A DNA stretch of 64,000 nt from Deltaproteobacteria bacterium (lineage in GTDB: Bacteria; Myxococcota_A; Polyangia; Nannocystales; Nannocystaceae), in the NCBI GenBank assembly GCA_016709225.1, contig JADJEE010000012.1:1302001-1366000 (forward strand), written 5' to 3'. A program made the translations under genes and the position numbers. The notes beneath the pieces were generated by a model that worked only from the letters and a program-made list of their open reading frames with translations, did no database searches and was not told the origin of the DNA. Within the stretch, counting starts at the first letter, position 1. Each line of letters starts with the position of its first letter. Shown here one piece after another: positions 16,187 through 24,592 of this stretch.

Positions 16187-16274
16187 CGAAAGTTGTTCGT
16201 CCGCCAGCCGCTCGGGATGGTCGCGTGCCTGCGGGTGAAAGCCATCACTGCGGCCGCCGTTCTGCACGGCGCGG

Positions 16275-17438
16275 ATGTTCGCTGGGTTGCACCGTCTGCG
16301 TCGCGCCGTGCTCCTTGCCGTGCTGGGCAGTGCGGCCTGCTGTCTCGACGCGCGGACGAGGTCTGCCTCGAACACCCCACTGCACACGCGTGACACCGTG
16401 CGGCCGCGGATGGTGCTCGAGCCCCATCCGGTGCTGCAACTCGTCCGTTCCGAGCGGCTATCGAGGAACCCACCACCCGCGCCCGCTGCCACGCCTTCCC
16501 CGCGCACCGACACGCCCGAGCGAGAGCCGTCGACGGACGAGGCATCCGAAGCGCGAGACAGCGCGGACGACGAGACCGATGACGAACCTGCGTCGGCCGC
16601 CGTGACCGAGGGCGACGTCCGACGCGTCGTCGTGCGACGCCGACGCTTCGCCACGACCACGGACCTCATCGCGGCGATGGTTCGCCGCGCAGAGCCGCGA
16701 CGGCCCCGGCAGCTCCACGGCGACCGCATGATCCTCCGCGCATCGGCTGCGGCGTGCCACTGCGACGGCGACATGACCGAGCTCGCGCGAGTCCAGGCGG
16801 CCATGCGGGCGCTCGTACGCAGCGCGCGGCCCAGCCTGAAGCGCTGCCTCGGCGAAGCGATCGCGGACGACCCTCGCGTCATCGTGAAGGCGCCGATGAC
16901 CCTGGTGATGACGCAGGCGATGCTCTTCGGCCCGATCGTCCACCGGTTCACGCCCGAGTTCGACATCGGCCCTCGCGGCGTGCAATTGCGGGACCTCGGC
17001 TGGCCCGACGCGCCCGCGGCCCTGTCGACGTGCCTGGCACGCGCCCTCGACCATGCGCGTGTCGCCGACACCTCGCACATTCACGCGCAGCACCGCGTAC
17101 GCCTGCCGCTGGTTGCGTTTTCACAGCGCGCCGAGACCCACGAGCCTCGCGGCATCCACTGGATGCTCTCACTGCAGGCGGCGGCGATGGGCTGGCTGCA
17201 CTACGAGCGCGGCGAGATCGAGGAGGCGCTCGCGTACTTCGAAGATGCCCACTGGGTGTACCACGAAGGCGAGTACCTCTACCTCGTCGGACTCGCCCAT
17301 GAACGCCTCGGCGCACACGAGCGGGCCGCGTCGGCGTTCGAGCGATTCCTGCGCGAGCGGCCCTACGCGCCCGAGGCCGAGCCCCTGCGCGCGCACATTG
17401 ATGCACTCCGTCGACCGCAGTTCGCCGTCGCCGACTGA
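16275..17438 (+). CDS. TPR-containing lipoprotein, unknown function
   Basis: The 387-residue product starts with a Leu/Ala-rich signal peptide and a lipobox GSAACC. A long polar linker with many Pro, Asp, Glu and Arg (residues 25-125) leads to a helical domain. The C-terminal 100 residues (MGWLHYERGEIEEALAYFED, then VGLAHERLGAHERAASAFER) are two tetratricopeptide repeats, a protein-binding module. No catalytic motif is seen. Base 17438 is followed by a 399-base stretch that holds only gene fragments. Confidence 0.6.
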   Translation: MFAGLHRLRRAVLLAVLGSAACCLDARTRSASNTPLHTRDTVRPRMVLEPHPVLQLVRSERLSRNPPPAPAATPSPRTDTPEREPSTDEASEARDSADDETDDEPASAAVTEGDVRRVVVRRRRFATTTDLIAAMVRRAEPRRPRQLHGDRMILRASAAACHCDGDMTELARVQAAMRALVRSARPSLKRCLGEAIADDPRVIVKAPMTLVMTQAMLFGPIVHRFTPEFDIGPRGVQLRDLGWPDAPAALSTCLARALDHARVADTSHIHAQHRVRLPLVAFSQRAETHEPRGIHWMLSLQAAAMGWLHYERGEIEEALAYFEDAHWVYHEGEYLYLVGLAHERLGAHERAASAFERFLRERPYAPEAEPLRAHIDALRRPQFAVAD

Positions 17439-17447
17439 CATCGCAGC

Positions 17448-17510
17448 GCCATGCCGACCAGCGGCATGTCGTGCAGCGCGCCCTGCACGAAGATGTGCAC
17501 GTCGCTCGGC
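17448..17510 (-). pseudogene. 63-bp second fragment of an acyltransferase gene
   Basis: Read on the minus strand, PSDVHIFVQGALHDMPLVGM corresponds to PSDVHILVKGELRDTPLVGV of the PlsC domain at about 18608-18670. Base identity is about 87%, lower than for the fragment at 16118, so the two pieces need not come from one event or one source gene. It is fused downstream of the membrane-protein fragment. Confidence 0.75.
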
Positions 17511-17532
17511 CGCGCGCCGCTGGACGAGCCTC

Positions 17533-17688
17533 TCACGCGCCCCCGCTCGTCGGATACGGATGCGGCAGCGGCACGCCCTGCACGTTCAGCAAGTAGAGGT
17601 CCACCCGGGTGCCGGCCCAGCCCAGCACCGCGATGCCCCCAAGCCACGCGAGCAGGAAGGGGACCAACCGTGGCAACGCCTTCAGCAT
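17533..17688 (-). pseudogene. 3'-truncated copy of the membrane-protein gene
   Basis: An ATG at 17688 begins MLKALPRLVPFLLAWLGGIA and runs through LLNVQGVPLPHPYPTSGG to a stop at 17533, giving 51 residues, the first helix and first loop of the 136-residue protein at 14166-14576. The other three helices are missing and the sequence beyond belongs to a different fragment. It lies within the second copy of the 171-bp repeat. Expression is unlikely to give a useful product. Confidence 0.75.
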
Positions 17689-17713
17689 GCGACGCCATCG
17701 CAACAGCCGCGAG
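17543..17713. repeat. 171-bp duplicated segment, copy 2
   Basis: Second copy of the segment at 14431-14601, in the same orientation and of equal length, with about seven substitutions clustered around the first loop codons and the start region. The match breaks off sharply at both ends. Confidence 0.9.
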
Positions 17714-17837
17714 ATCGCGGGGCCGGCGTCGTGGGTTGCGTCCGCTCCGATGCTCCCAGAGGCGATCGCGTCCACCGACGTTCTCGGGTCGTGCAGGGGG
17801 TGCGCAACCAGGTCGCCCGCGGTCCGTCTGACAAGCG

Positions 17838-18137
17838 ATGGGCCTGCTGCGTTTCGTGCTCCAGGGAGTCGGCTGGCGGGTCGGTCGCGAGATCGCAGAG
17901 GAGGGCATCGACGAGGTGCGTGCGCGCACCGATGCCGAGCCGCCGCCGCCGTCCGCGGCGGAGCGCGCCCGGGTCGCCGCCCGCGACGCTCGGGCGCATG
18001 CCAAGGCCGAGCGCGTGCAGGCCCGCGAGCGCGAGGCGGCGGTTCGGGCGGCGGAGAAGGCCAAGCGCGAACGCGATGCGCAGATCGAGCGAGAGCTCGA
18101 GGCACTACGACGCAAGATCGATCGCGACCAGGCTTGA
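17838..18137 (+). CDS. Small coiled-coil protein, unknown function
   Basis: A 99-residue protein: a short N-terminal amphipathic helix (MGLLRFVLQGVGWRVGREIA), a Pro-rich hinge at residues 35-39 and a highly charged Arg/Glu/Ala helix from 41 to the end, likely a coiled coil. No family is recognised. It is convergent with the FAAL fusion gene, 51 bases away. Small size and biased composition mean it could be spurious, but codon third positions look coding and it starts cleanly with ATG. Confidence 0.45.
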   Translation: MGLLRFVLQGVGWRVGREIAEEGIDEVRARTDAEPPPPSAAERARVAARDARAHAKAERVQAREREAAVRAAEKAKRERDAQIERELEALRRKIDRDQA

Positions 18138-18188
18138 TCGCGCGCGTCGTCGAGCATGGCGACCGTTCGCCCACGCCCGACGCCCCGC

Positions 18189-21035
18189 TCACCCCGCGCC
18201 AGGCACGGCGATGTCGGCCGCGAACAACCGCGGCTCGTCGACATGCTCCGCAATCGCGGCCGCCGCGGCATCGCGCAGCGCGACCACGTCGGCGACCTCG
18301 CGACCCGTGGGCTGCAGCGCCGGCAACACCTCGACCACCAGCGCGCTGCGCTTGGGCAGCCACGTGCCATCGCGCAGCGCCTTGCGGGTGCCTCGCATCG
18401 CGCACGGCACCACCGGCACGTCGTGCTCGCAGGCGAGCCGGAACGCGCCCAGCTTGAACGGGCGCAGGCCGATCTCCGCGCTGAAGGTGCCCTCGGGGAA
18501 CACCAGCACGCGTCGACCCTCACGCAGCAGCGCCACCACCTGCTCGAGATCGGCGAGCGAGCGCGCGGTGCTGTGACGATCGACGAACAGGTGACCGAGC
18601 CGGCGCAGCACCACACCGACCAGCGGCGTGTCGCGCAGCTCGCCCTTCACGAGGATGTGCACGTCGCTCGGCAGCGTGGCCGCGGCGACGATGAAATCGA
18701 GGTAGCTGCAGTGGTTCGCGACCAACAGCGACGCGCCCTCGGGCAGCGACGCGGTGTCGATCCGCCGCGGGCGCAGGCCGGCGAGCGTGAGCGCGAGCGT
18801 GGCCTCGAAGCTCGCGAGCCGCCGTGCCGGCGCGCCGGCGGGCCAGATGCGCCCGAGCAGCAGCGCCATCAGGCAGACGCTGCCGATCGCGAGCGCAGCC
18901 CACAGGCCATACGCCAGCGCGAGGCCGCCGCGCAGCCAGCCGCCGATCCGCGACGGCAGCCCGCGCAGGTACAGCCCCGCGGCCTGGCGCGCGAACGATC
19001 CGTGGCGCTGCTCGAGCGCGCCCTCGAGCCACAGCGCGCGCGTACGGGCGCGCTGCACCTTGCCACTCGAGGTCTTCGGCACCACGCCGGGCGCCACCAA
19101 CACCACGCGATCGGGCGGCACACCGACCCGCGTCGTGATCGACTCGACCACGCGGCCGACCAGGCTCTCGCGGCTCACCGCGTCGCGCTCGCGGGTCTCG
19201 GCGACCACCACGATCTGCTCGGTGCCGGCCTCGTCGTCGCGCTGCGCGAACGCGACCACGCAGCCCTGGCGGATGCCCGCGACCATCGCGGCGGCCTCTT
19301 CGATCTCGTGCGGGTAGTAGTTGCGCCCGCCCTTGATGATGATGTCCTTCGCGCGACCGACGATGAAGAGCTCGCCCTCGGCGATGTAGCCGAGATCGCC
19401 GGTGTCGACCCAGCCGCCCTCGCGCTTCACCGCCGCAGTCGCATCGGGCCGACGGTAGTAGCCCTTGAAGGTCGAGGGCCCGCGGAAGCGCACGACGCCG
19501 CGGCGGCGCTCGGGCAGCGGCACCTCGTTGGCGTCGACCACCTGGATCTCGTGGCCAGGCACCGCACGGCCCACGCCGACGAACGACAGCGCGTCCGCGG
19601 CCTCGCTGGGCACCGCCATGCCCTCGGCCTCGAAGCGCGCGCGATCGATGCGATCGATGCGCGGCGGCCGTGACACCGGCGGGAACGTGACCGCGACCAT
19701 GTTCTCGGCCAGGCCGTACGCGCAGAAGATGGTGTCGCGCCGCAGGCCCACCGCCTCGAAGCGACCGACGAAGCGATCGAGTGTCGCCGGCAGGATCGGC
19801 TCCGAGCCGTTGAGGATCGCACGCACGCGGTGCAGGTCGAGGCCGACCAGCTCACTGGGCTCGATCCGCTTCACGCACAGATCGAACGCGAAGTTCGGCG
19901 CCACCGAGCAGGTCGCCCGATAGTCGCTGAGCGCCGCGAGCCAGCGGCGCGGCCGCGACAAGAACGACAGCGGCGACATCACCACCGTCGGCACGCCCCC
20001 GAACAGCGGCATCAGCCAGCCGGCGATGAGGCCCATGTCGTGGTAGAGCGGCAACCAGCTCACGAGCACGTCGCTGCCCACCAGTGCGCAGCCGGCCGCG
20101 GCCGCGCGGATGTTGGCGAGCACGTTGGCGTGGGTGAGCTCGACGCCCTTGGGATCGCCAGTGCTGCCCGAGGTGTACTGGATGAGCGCGGTGTCGTCGG
20201 GGCCCAGCTCGGCCTGCGCAGCGCCGACGGGCGACGGCGCGGCCTCGCGGGCCAAGCTCTCGACCGCGAGCACGTGCTCGATCGAGGCCACACGATCGCG
20301 GGCGATCTGAGCCACCCGCGCAGCGCGATCGAAGGTCACGAGGATCTGCGCCTGCGCGTTGTCGAGGATGCCGGCGCAGCGCGCCACGTACTCGGCGATG
20401 CGATCGAGCCGCATCGGGGGATAGAGCGGCACCGGCACGCCGCCGGCCATCAAGGTGCCCATGAAGGTCGCGAAGTACGGCAGCCCGGTCGGCAGCATGA
20501 TCGCGACCGTGCGACCGCGCTCGAGCCCGCGGGCCCGCAGCGCGCTGGCCATCGCGGTGGCGGCAGCATGCAACGCGCGGTGGGTGACCGCGGTCGCGGT
20601 GCCGTCCTCGTCTTCGAGCACGATGTGCACGCGATCGGGCTGCAGCCGCAGGTGGTACTCGAGCAGCTCGACCAGCGTGCGCGCCTCCATCGGCGGTGCG
20701 ACCGGCGGCTCGCGGCTCAGCAGCGCGGCCCGGTCGGCGGCCGTGCTGGCGACCGACGGCGACGAGCCGCGCGCCGGCGCGCCGAGCAGCTCCAGCAGCT
20801 GGCGCACCGAGTCGACCGTGCCGAACGCGGCCTCGGGCAGCCGCACGCCGAGGTCACGCTCGACGCGGACCGCGAGCTCGACCCGCTCGAGGCTGCCCAG
20901 GCCCAGCTCGCGCTCGAACGAGGTATCGAGGCCGATGCGGCCGACGCCGCGGCCATCGCTCAGGTCGACCACCACCGCGCGCACGATCTCGAGCACGCGG
21001 GCGGTCGCGTCGGTCAGGTCAGGCTCTGCACCCAC
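18189..21035 (-). CDS. ACP - fatty acyl-AMP ligase - acyltransferase fusion
   Basis: This 948-residue protein joins three modules. Residues 1-90 form an acyl carrier domain with Ser48 in ELGLGSLERVEL as the phosphopantetheine site. Residues about 115-690 are an adenylate-forming ligase with YTSGSTGDPKG (about 290), SWLPLYHDMGLI typical of the fatty acyl-AMP ligase (FAAL) branch, and IIIKGGRNYYPHEIE near the hinge. After a hydrophobic segment, residues about 750-948 form a PlsC/LPLAT domain with NHCSYLDF (HX4D) and FPEGTFS. It could activate an acyl chain, hold it on its own ACP and transfer it to a lipid acceptor. The GTG start overlaps the upstream gene by 22 bases. Confidence 0.88.
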   Translation of the reverse strand: MGAEPDLTDATARVLEIVRAVVVDLSDGRGVGRIGLDTSFERELGLGSLERVELAVRVERDLGVRLPEAAFGTVDSVRQLLELLGAPARGSSPSVASTAADRAALLSREPPVAPPMEARTLVELLEYHLRLQPDRVHIVLEDEDGTATAVTHRALHAAATAMASALRARGLERGRTVAIMLPTGLPYFATFMGTLMAGGVPVPLYPPMRLDRIAEYVARCAGILDNAQAQILVTFDRAARVAQIARDRVASIEHVLAVESLAREAAPSPVGAAQAELGPDDTALIQYTSGSTGDPKGVELTHANVLANIRAAAAGCALVGSDVLVSWLPLYHDMGLIAGWLMPLFGGVPTVVMSPLSFLSRPRRWLAALSDYRATCSVAPNFAFDLCVKRIEPSELVGLDLHRVRAILNGSEPILPATLDRFVGRFEAVGLRRDTIFCAYGLAENMVAVTFPPVSRPPRIDRIDRARFEAEGMAVPSEAADALSFVGVGRAVPGHEIQVVDANEVPLPERRRGVVRFRGPSTFKGYYRRPDATAAVKREGGWVDTGDLGYIAEGELFIVGRAKDIIIKGGRNYYPHEIEEAAAMVAGIRQGCVVAFAQRDDEAGTEQIVVVAETRERDAVSRESLVGRVVESITTRVGVPPDRVVLVAPGVVPKTSSGKVQRARTRALWLEGALEQRHGSFARQAAGLYLRGLPSRIGGWLRGGLALAYGLWAALAIGSVCLMALLLGRIWPAGAPARRLASFEATLALTLAGLRPRRIDTASLPEGASLLVANHCSYLDFIVAAATLPSDVHILVKGELRDTPLVGVVLRRLGHLFVDRHSTARSLADLEQVVALLREGRRVLVFPEGTFSAEIGLRPFKLGAFRLACEHDVPVVPCAMRGTRKALRDGTWLPKRSALVVEVLPALQPTGREVADVVALRDAAAAAIAEHVDEPRLFAADIAVPGAG

Positions 21036-21871
21036 AGTCGTTGGCTCTGCGGCCCCTCGCCGCGCTTCTCCACGCGGACCAGACGATAGCGCGCGCCGGC
21101 CTCGATGTCGTCGTGCAAGCCGCGGATCGACGCCGGATCGTCGACATCGATCGCTCGATCACCGCCGTCACGTTCCCGTTGCCATCCGGGGTGCAGCGGC
21201 GCGACCAGGCGCGCCCAGTCGACGTCGATCCGATACGTGAACGTGTCGGGATGGGTGTGGGCCGGCGTGTAGGCGTTCAGCAGCAACATGTCGCCCAGCG
21301 ACAGGTGCAGGTTGAGGCTGCTGCTGGTCCACTGGGTCGCACCGTACTGCTGCACCGCACGCGCCAGTCGCATCGCGTAGATCTTGGTGATGGTGCCGAT
21401 GCCGGGCAGCGCCTCGGTCGAGGTGACGTAGTTGCACGACGAGAGGTTGTGACCGAACCATGCGCCGTCTTGGGCGCAGCGGATCGCGACCCACATCGAC
21501 AGCGGCACGAAGGTGTCGTCGTGCTCCGAGGCCTCCACGCGATAGGCCTTGCGCAGGTCGGGCCCGAGTTCGCGCGCAGGCCGTCCGAAGCCGAACACGA
21601 TGCCGGGGAACTCGCCGCAGTCGAACAACACCCACCGCGGCATGAGCATCTCTTGGCCGCCGAACGAGAACGCATCGAGGTGGTGCAGGCCGTCGATGAC
21701 GTGGCGGCTCGACAGCCGCGTCGGATCGTAGATGTGCTCGGGCGCCAGCCGCAGACCGAACGGCGCCAGGTCGAGCGCGCCGTGGTTGGCGGGGTACGTG
21801 ACGAGGTACGGCTGGCAGTCGCGCAGGATGTCGGCGTAGCGGGGCGAGAGCGCGTCGGGCCTCAGGTCCAC
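21014..21871 (-). CDS. Unknown protein between argF and FAAL fusion
   Basis: A 285-residue soluble protein without signal peptide. It has several His/Asp/Trp-rich blocks (HIYDPTRLSS, HHLDAFSFGG, AYTPAHTHPDTF) and a central region PLSMWVAIRCAQDGAWFGHN. I do not recognise the family; the HxHxD-like element near residue 215 could bind metal but this is a guess. The chosen GTG at 21871 overlaps the 3' end of the carbamoyltransferase gene by 10 bases, and its own end overlaps the FAAL gene by 22, so the three are probably cotranscribed. A longer frame exists upstream but runs through the carbamoyltransferase gene. Confidence 0.65.
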   Translation of the reverse strand: MDLRPDALSPRYADILRDCQPYLVTYPANHGALDLAPFGLRLAPEHIYDPTRLSSRHVIDGLHHLDAFSFGGQEMLMPRWVLFDCGEFPGIVFGFGRPARELGPDLRKAYRVEASEHDDTFVPLSMWVAIRCAQDGAWFGHNLSSCNYVTSTEALPGIGTITKIYAMRLARAVQQYGATQWTSSSLNLHLSLGDMLLLNAYTPAHTHPDTFTYRIDVDWARLVAPLHPGWQRERDGGDRAIDVDDPASIRGLHDDIEAGARYRLVRVEKRGEGPQSQRLWVQSLT

Positions 21872-22803
21872 GATGCGCCTCCGAGCAGGAGCAGCAGCAC
21901 GGCCTTCTGCGCGTGCAGGCGGTTCTCGGCCTGGTCGAACACCACCGACCACTTGCCGTCCATCACCGCCTCGTCGACCTCCTCGCCGCGATGCGCGGGC
22001 AGGCAGTGCATGAACAGCGCCTTGTCCTTACCGGTCGCGGCCATCATCTTCGGCGTGACCATGAAGCCGTCGAGCTTGGCGATGAGCGCCTTGGCCTGTT
22101 CCTCCTCGCCCATGCTCACCCAGGTATCGGTGTAGATGACGTCGGCGCCGACCACTGCGCGCATCGGATCGGTGTCGACCGTGACGGTGGTGCCACCGGC
22201 CTTGGCGTCGTCGCTGGCGCGCGCGAGCACCTGCTCGTTGACCGGCAGGCTCGTCGGCGAGCTCACGACCACGTTCATGCCCGCGCGTGCGCCCGCGAGC
22301 ATCAGCGAGTTCGAGACGTTGTTGGCCGCGCCGACATAGACCAGCTTCTTGCCCGCCGTGGTGCCGAGGTGCTCGCGAATCGTGAGCAGGTCGGCGAGCG
22401 CCTGGCAGGGGTGGAACATGTCGGTGAGCGCGTTGATGATCGGGATCGAGCCGTACTCAGCGAGCCCGTCGATCTGATCCTGACCGAAGGTGCGGATGAC
22501 GATCGCATGCACGAACCGCGACATCACCTTGGCGGTGTCCGAGACGGTCTCGCCACGACCCATCTGCATGCCGGTGCCACCCGAGGTCGACAGCGACAGC
22601 GCCTGGCCGCCGAGCTGGTGGATGCCGACCTCGAACGACACGCGGGTGCGCGTCGACTGCTTGGCGAAGATCATCGCGATCGACTTGCCCGCGAGCTTGG
22701 TCGCGTACGCGGCGGGGTCGCGCTTCACGGCTTGGGCGAGGTCGATCACGCGGGTGGTGTCGGCCGCCGAGAGATCCATCAGGCTGCGGAGGTGTCGGGT
22801 CAT
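21862..22803 (-). CDS. argF: Ornithine carbamoyltransferase
   Basis: The 313-residue product has the carbamoyl-phosphate loop STRTR (about residues 49-53), HPCQ in the central hinge, and the ornithine-binding MHCLPAHRGEEV near residue 268, the set that defines ornithine rather than aspartate carbamoyltransferase. It makes citrulline from ornithine and carbamoyl phosphate in arginine synthesis, as a cytoplasmic trimer. An in-frame GTG three codons upstream is possible; the ATG at 22803 gives the usual N-terminus. No other arginine gene is nearby; instead it heads a run with an unknown protein and the FAAL fusion. Confidence 0.92.
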   Translation of the reverse strand: MTRHLRSLMDLSAADTTRVIDLAQAVKRDPAAYATKLAGKSIAMIFAKQSTRTRVSFEVGIHQLGGQALSLSTSGGTGMQMGRGETVSDTAKVMSRFVHAIVIRTFGQDQIDGLAEYGSIPIINALTDMFHPCQALADLLTIREHLGTTAGKKLVYVGAANNVSNSLMLAGARAGMNVVVSSPTSLPVNEQVLARASDDAKAGGTTVTVDTDPMRAVVGADVIYTDTWVSMGEEEQAKALIAKLDGFMVTPKMMAATGKDKALFMHCLPAHRGEEVDEAVMDGKWSVVFDQAENRLHAQKAVLLLLLGGASWT

Positions 22804-22898
22804 GGCCGGCACATGCTCGGGCCAACCGCAGCGATTGGAAATCGGCCCCGACGGCCGCCCCCCCGGGTCGTACGCGTGCGAAGCGTCACGACCCCGCG

Positions 22899-24503
22899 TC
22901 AGAACGGCTCGCGGGCAAGCACGCGGTAGATCCCGCCATCGAGCTGGTCACCCCGGGCGATGACCGCCTGGAAGTAGAGATACGTCTCGCCCCCGGGTTC
23001 GCGCGAGAGGCTCGGCTCACCCAGCGCGACCACCGAGCCCGCGGCGAAGTCGGGCACGTTCATCGCGAGCTGCGTGAGCACCGGATCCCACGCCATCGGG
23101 TCGGCGGGGTCGGTGCCGATCATCGTCGCGGTCGAGATCGCCGCGGTGTTCTCGGTGAAGTAGAGCGTCAGCTCGACGGCGTCGTACCACGGCTGGATCT
23201 CGTCGACGTCGTCCTGGCAGAAGCCGACCATCGCCGCCGCATCGAGCGGCGCGTCGAGCCCGTCGGGCGCGCCGGCGAACCACAGGTTGAGATCGGCGGA
23301 GCCCTCGTCGTCGAACCACAGGCCCATCGCCCCCAAGCCGGGGTTGCCCTGCGCGCCATCGCGATCGGCGAGCTCGAGCGGCGCGACGCCGTCCCAGGTG
23401 GTGACGTTGGTGTCGGGATTGAAGACGCCGAGCGTCCATGGCGTGCCGAAGCTGGCGGTGCTGGCGAGGAAGACGTCGTTGTCGAGGGTCCCCTGCGTGA
23501 CCAAGTCCTCGTAGAGGCGATGCGCGAACACCAACTGCGCATTGCCGCCCGCGGGATCCTCGACGAACTGGAATCCGAACGGCGCGCCGGTGAAGCCGTC
23601 GTTGTCGAGCGCGATCGGGAACGCTTCATCGAACGCACCGCCCTCACCGCGGTGGAAGCCATAGGCCGCCACCGGCGGCAGGGCCCCGACGTCGATGTCG
23701 ATCACCGACGGCACCTCGTGGGTGATCTCGGTCGGCGAGACGATGCGATCGGCGCCCGGCATGCCGGGCCGCTCGGGCTCGGCGTAGGGGCCGATCGCCG
23801 CGTTGCAGGCGGGGTTGTCGACACCCGACGGCGTCCCGCTGCACTGCGGCACGCCGGCGGCGTCACCGAACAGGCAACAGTAGAGATCGACCGGCGAGTA
23901 CGTGCCGACGATCAACCACTCGCCGTTCGGACTCACCGTGATCGAGTCCTCGGTGCCGTCGGTGTTGACCAGGCCGCGGACCTTCTCGGCGTGGGCCCAG
24001 CGGTCGTCGACCTGCGGCAGCACGAGTGCGATCGTCGTGCCCTCGGCGGCGCCGGCGTCGGCGGTCAGCCGGACCTCGCCCGAGCCCGAGTCGCCGGGGA
24101 GGTTCGGCACCACGTTCGCGTGGAAGCGGCCGCCGCCGAGGGACTCGATGGGGCCGACCGTGCCCGGGCTCGCACTCATCGTCACGCCCTGCCCCTGCCA
24201 CGGCTCCGAGGTGGCGTCGAACACCGCGACCTCCACGTCGATGCTGCCGTCCGCGGCGCGTTCGAGGAAGAAGGCGAGTGTCGCGGCCTCGGGGATCCCC
24301 GCGCTGCTCTCGGAGCCCGACTCGGCGCCGCCGCTGCTGGAATCCGCGCCGAGCGTCGACGTCGGCGACATGGTCGTCGACGCGGTGGTCATGACGGTGG
24401 TGCCCATCCCACCCGAGCTACTGCTCGAGTCGGCGGCATCGCCGTCGTCGCCGCGACAACCTACGAGGACAAGCACCGTCGACCACCGAAGAACCCCGCG
24501 CAT
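22899..24503 (-). CDS. Lipoprotein, unknown function
   Basis: The 534-residue product has a short signal peptide with lipobox VLVGC and a linker of Ser, Thr, Gly and Asp (residues 20-70). An Ig-like segment follows (about 70-150), and then a large domain with WD/beta-propeller-like phrasing such as TVSPNGEWLIVGTYSP and GEPSLSREPGGETYLYFQ. Several Cys pairs (LYCCLFG, VPQCSG, NPACNA) are clustered near residue 220. No enzyme motif is recognised. It is divergent from the IgGFc-binding-like lipoprotein gene, with 89 bases between their starts. Confidence 0.65.
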   Translation of the reverse strand: MRGVLRWSTVLVLVGCRGDDGDAADSSSSSGGMGTTVMTTASTTMSPTSTLGADSSSGGAESGSESSAGIPEAATLAFFLERAADGSIDVEVAVFDATSEPWQGQGVTMSASPGTVGPIESLGGGRFHANVVPNLPGDSGSGEVRLTADAGAAEGTTIALVLPQVDDRWAHAEKVRGLVNTDGTEDSITVSPNGEWLIVGTYSPVDLYCCLFGDAAGVPQCSGTPSGVDNPACNAAIGPYAEPERPGMPGADRIVSPTEITHEVPSVIDIDVGALPPVAAYGFHRGEGGAFDEAFPIALDNDGFTGAPFGFQFVEDPAGGNAQLVFAHRLYEDLVTQGTLDNDVFLASTASFGTPWTLGVFNPDTNVTTWDGVAPLELADRDGAQGNPGLGAMGLWFDDEGSADLNLWFAGAPDGLDAPLDAAAMVGFCQDDVDEIQPWYDAVELTLYFTENTAAISTATMIGTDPADPMAWDPVLTQLAMNVPDFAAGSVVALGEPSLSREPGGETYLYFQAVIARGDQLDGGIYRVLAREPF

Positions 24504-24592
24504 GTGCGACCCAGTCTACGCCGATCGCCGCCGGCGTGCGCGCGCGCAGCTTGCCTCGCCAAGACGGGCAGCGACCGTGATATCCAATCAGG

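Larger units (their letters stand above)
17439..17837. other. 399-base gap holding copied gene fragments
   Basis: No complete gene is seen. From left to right on the minus strand it holds a piece matching the acyltransferase gene (17448-17510), a short unmatched bridge, and a copy of the 5' end of the small membrane-protein gene (17543-17713). The rest, up to the start of the small coiled-coil gene, shows nothing recognisable. Confidence 0.8.
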
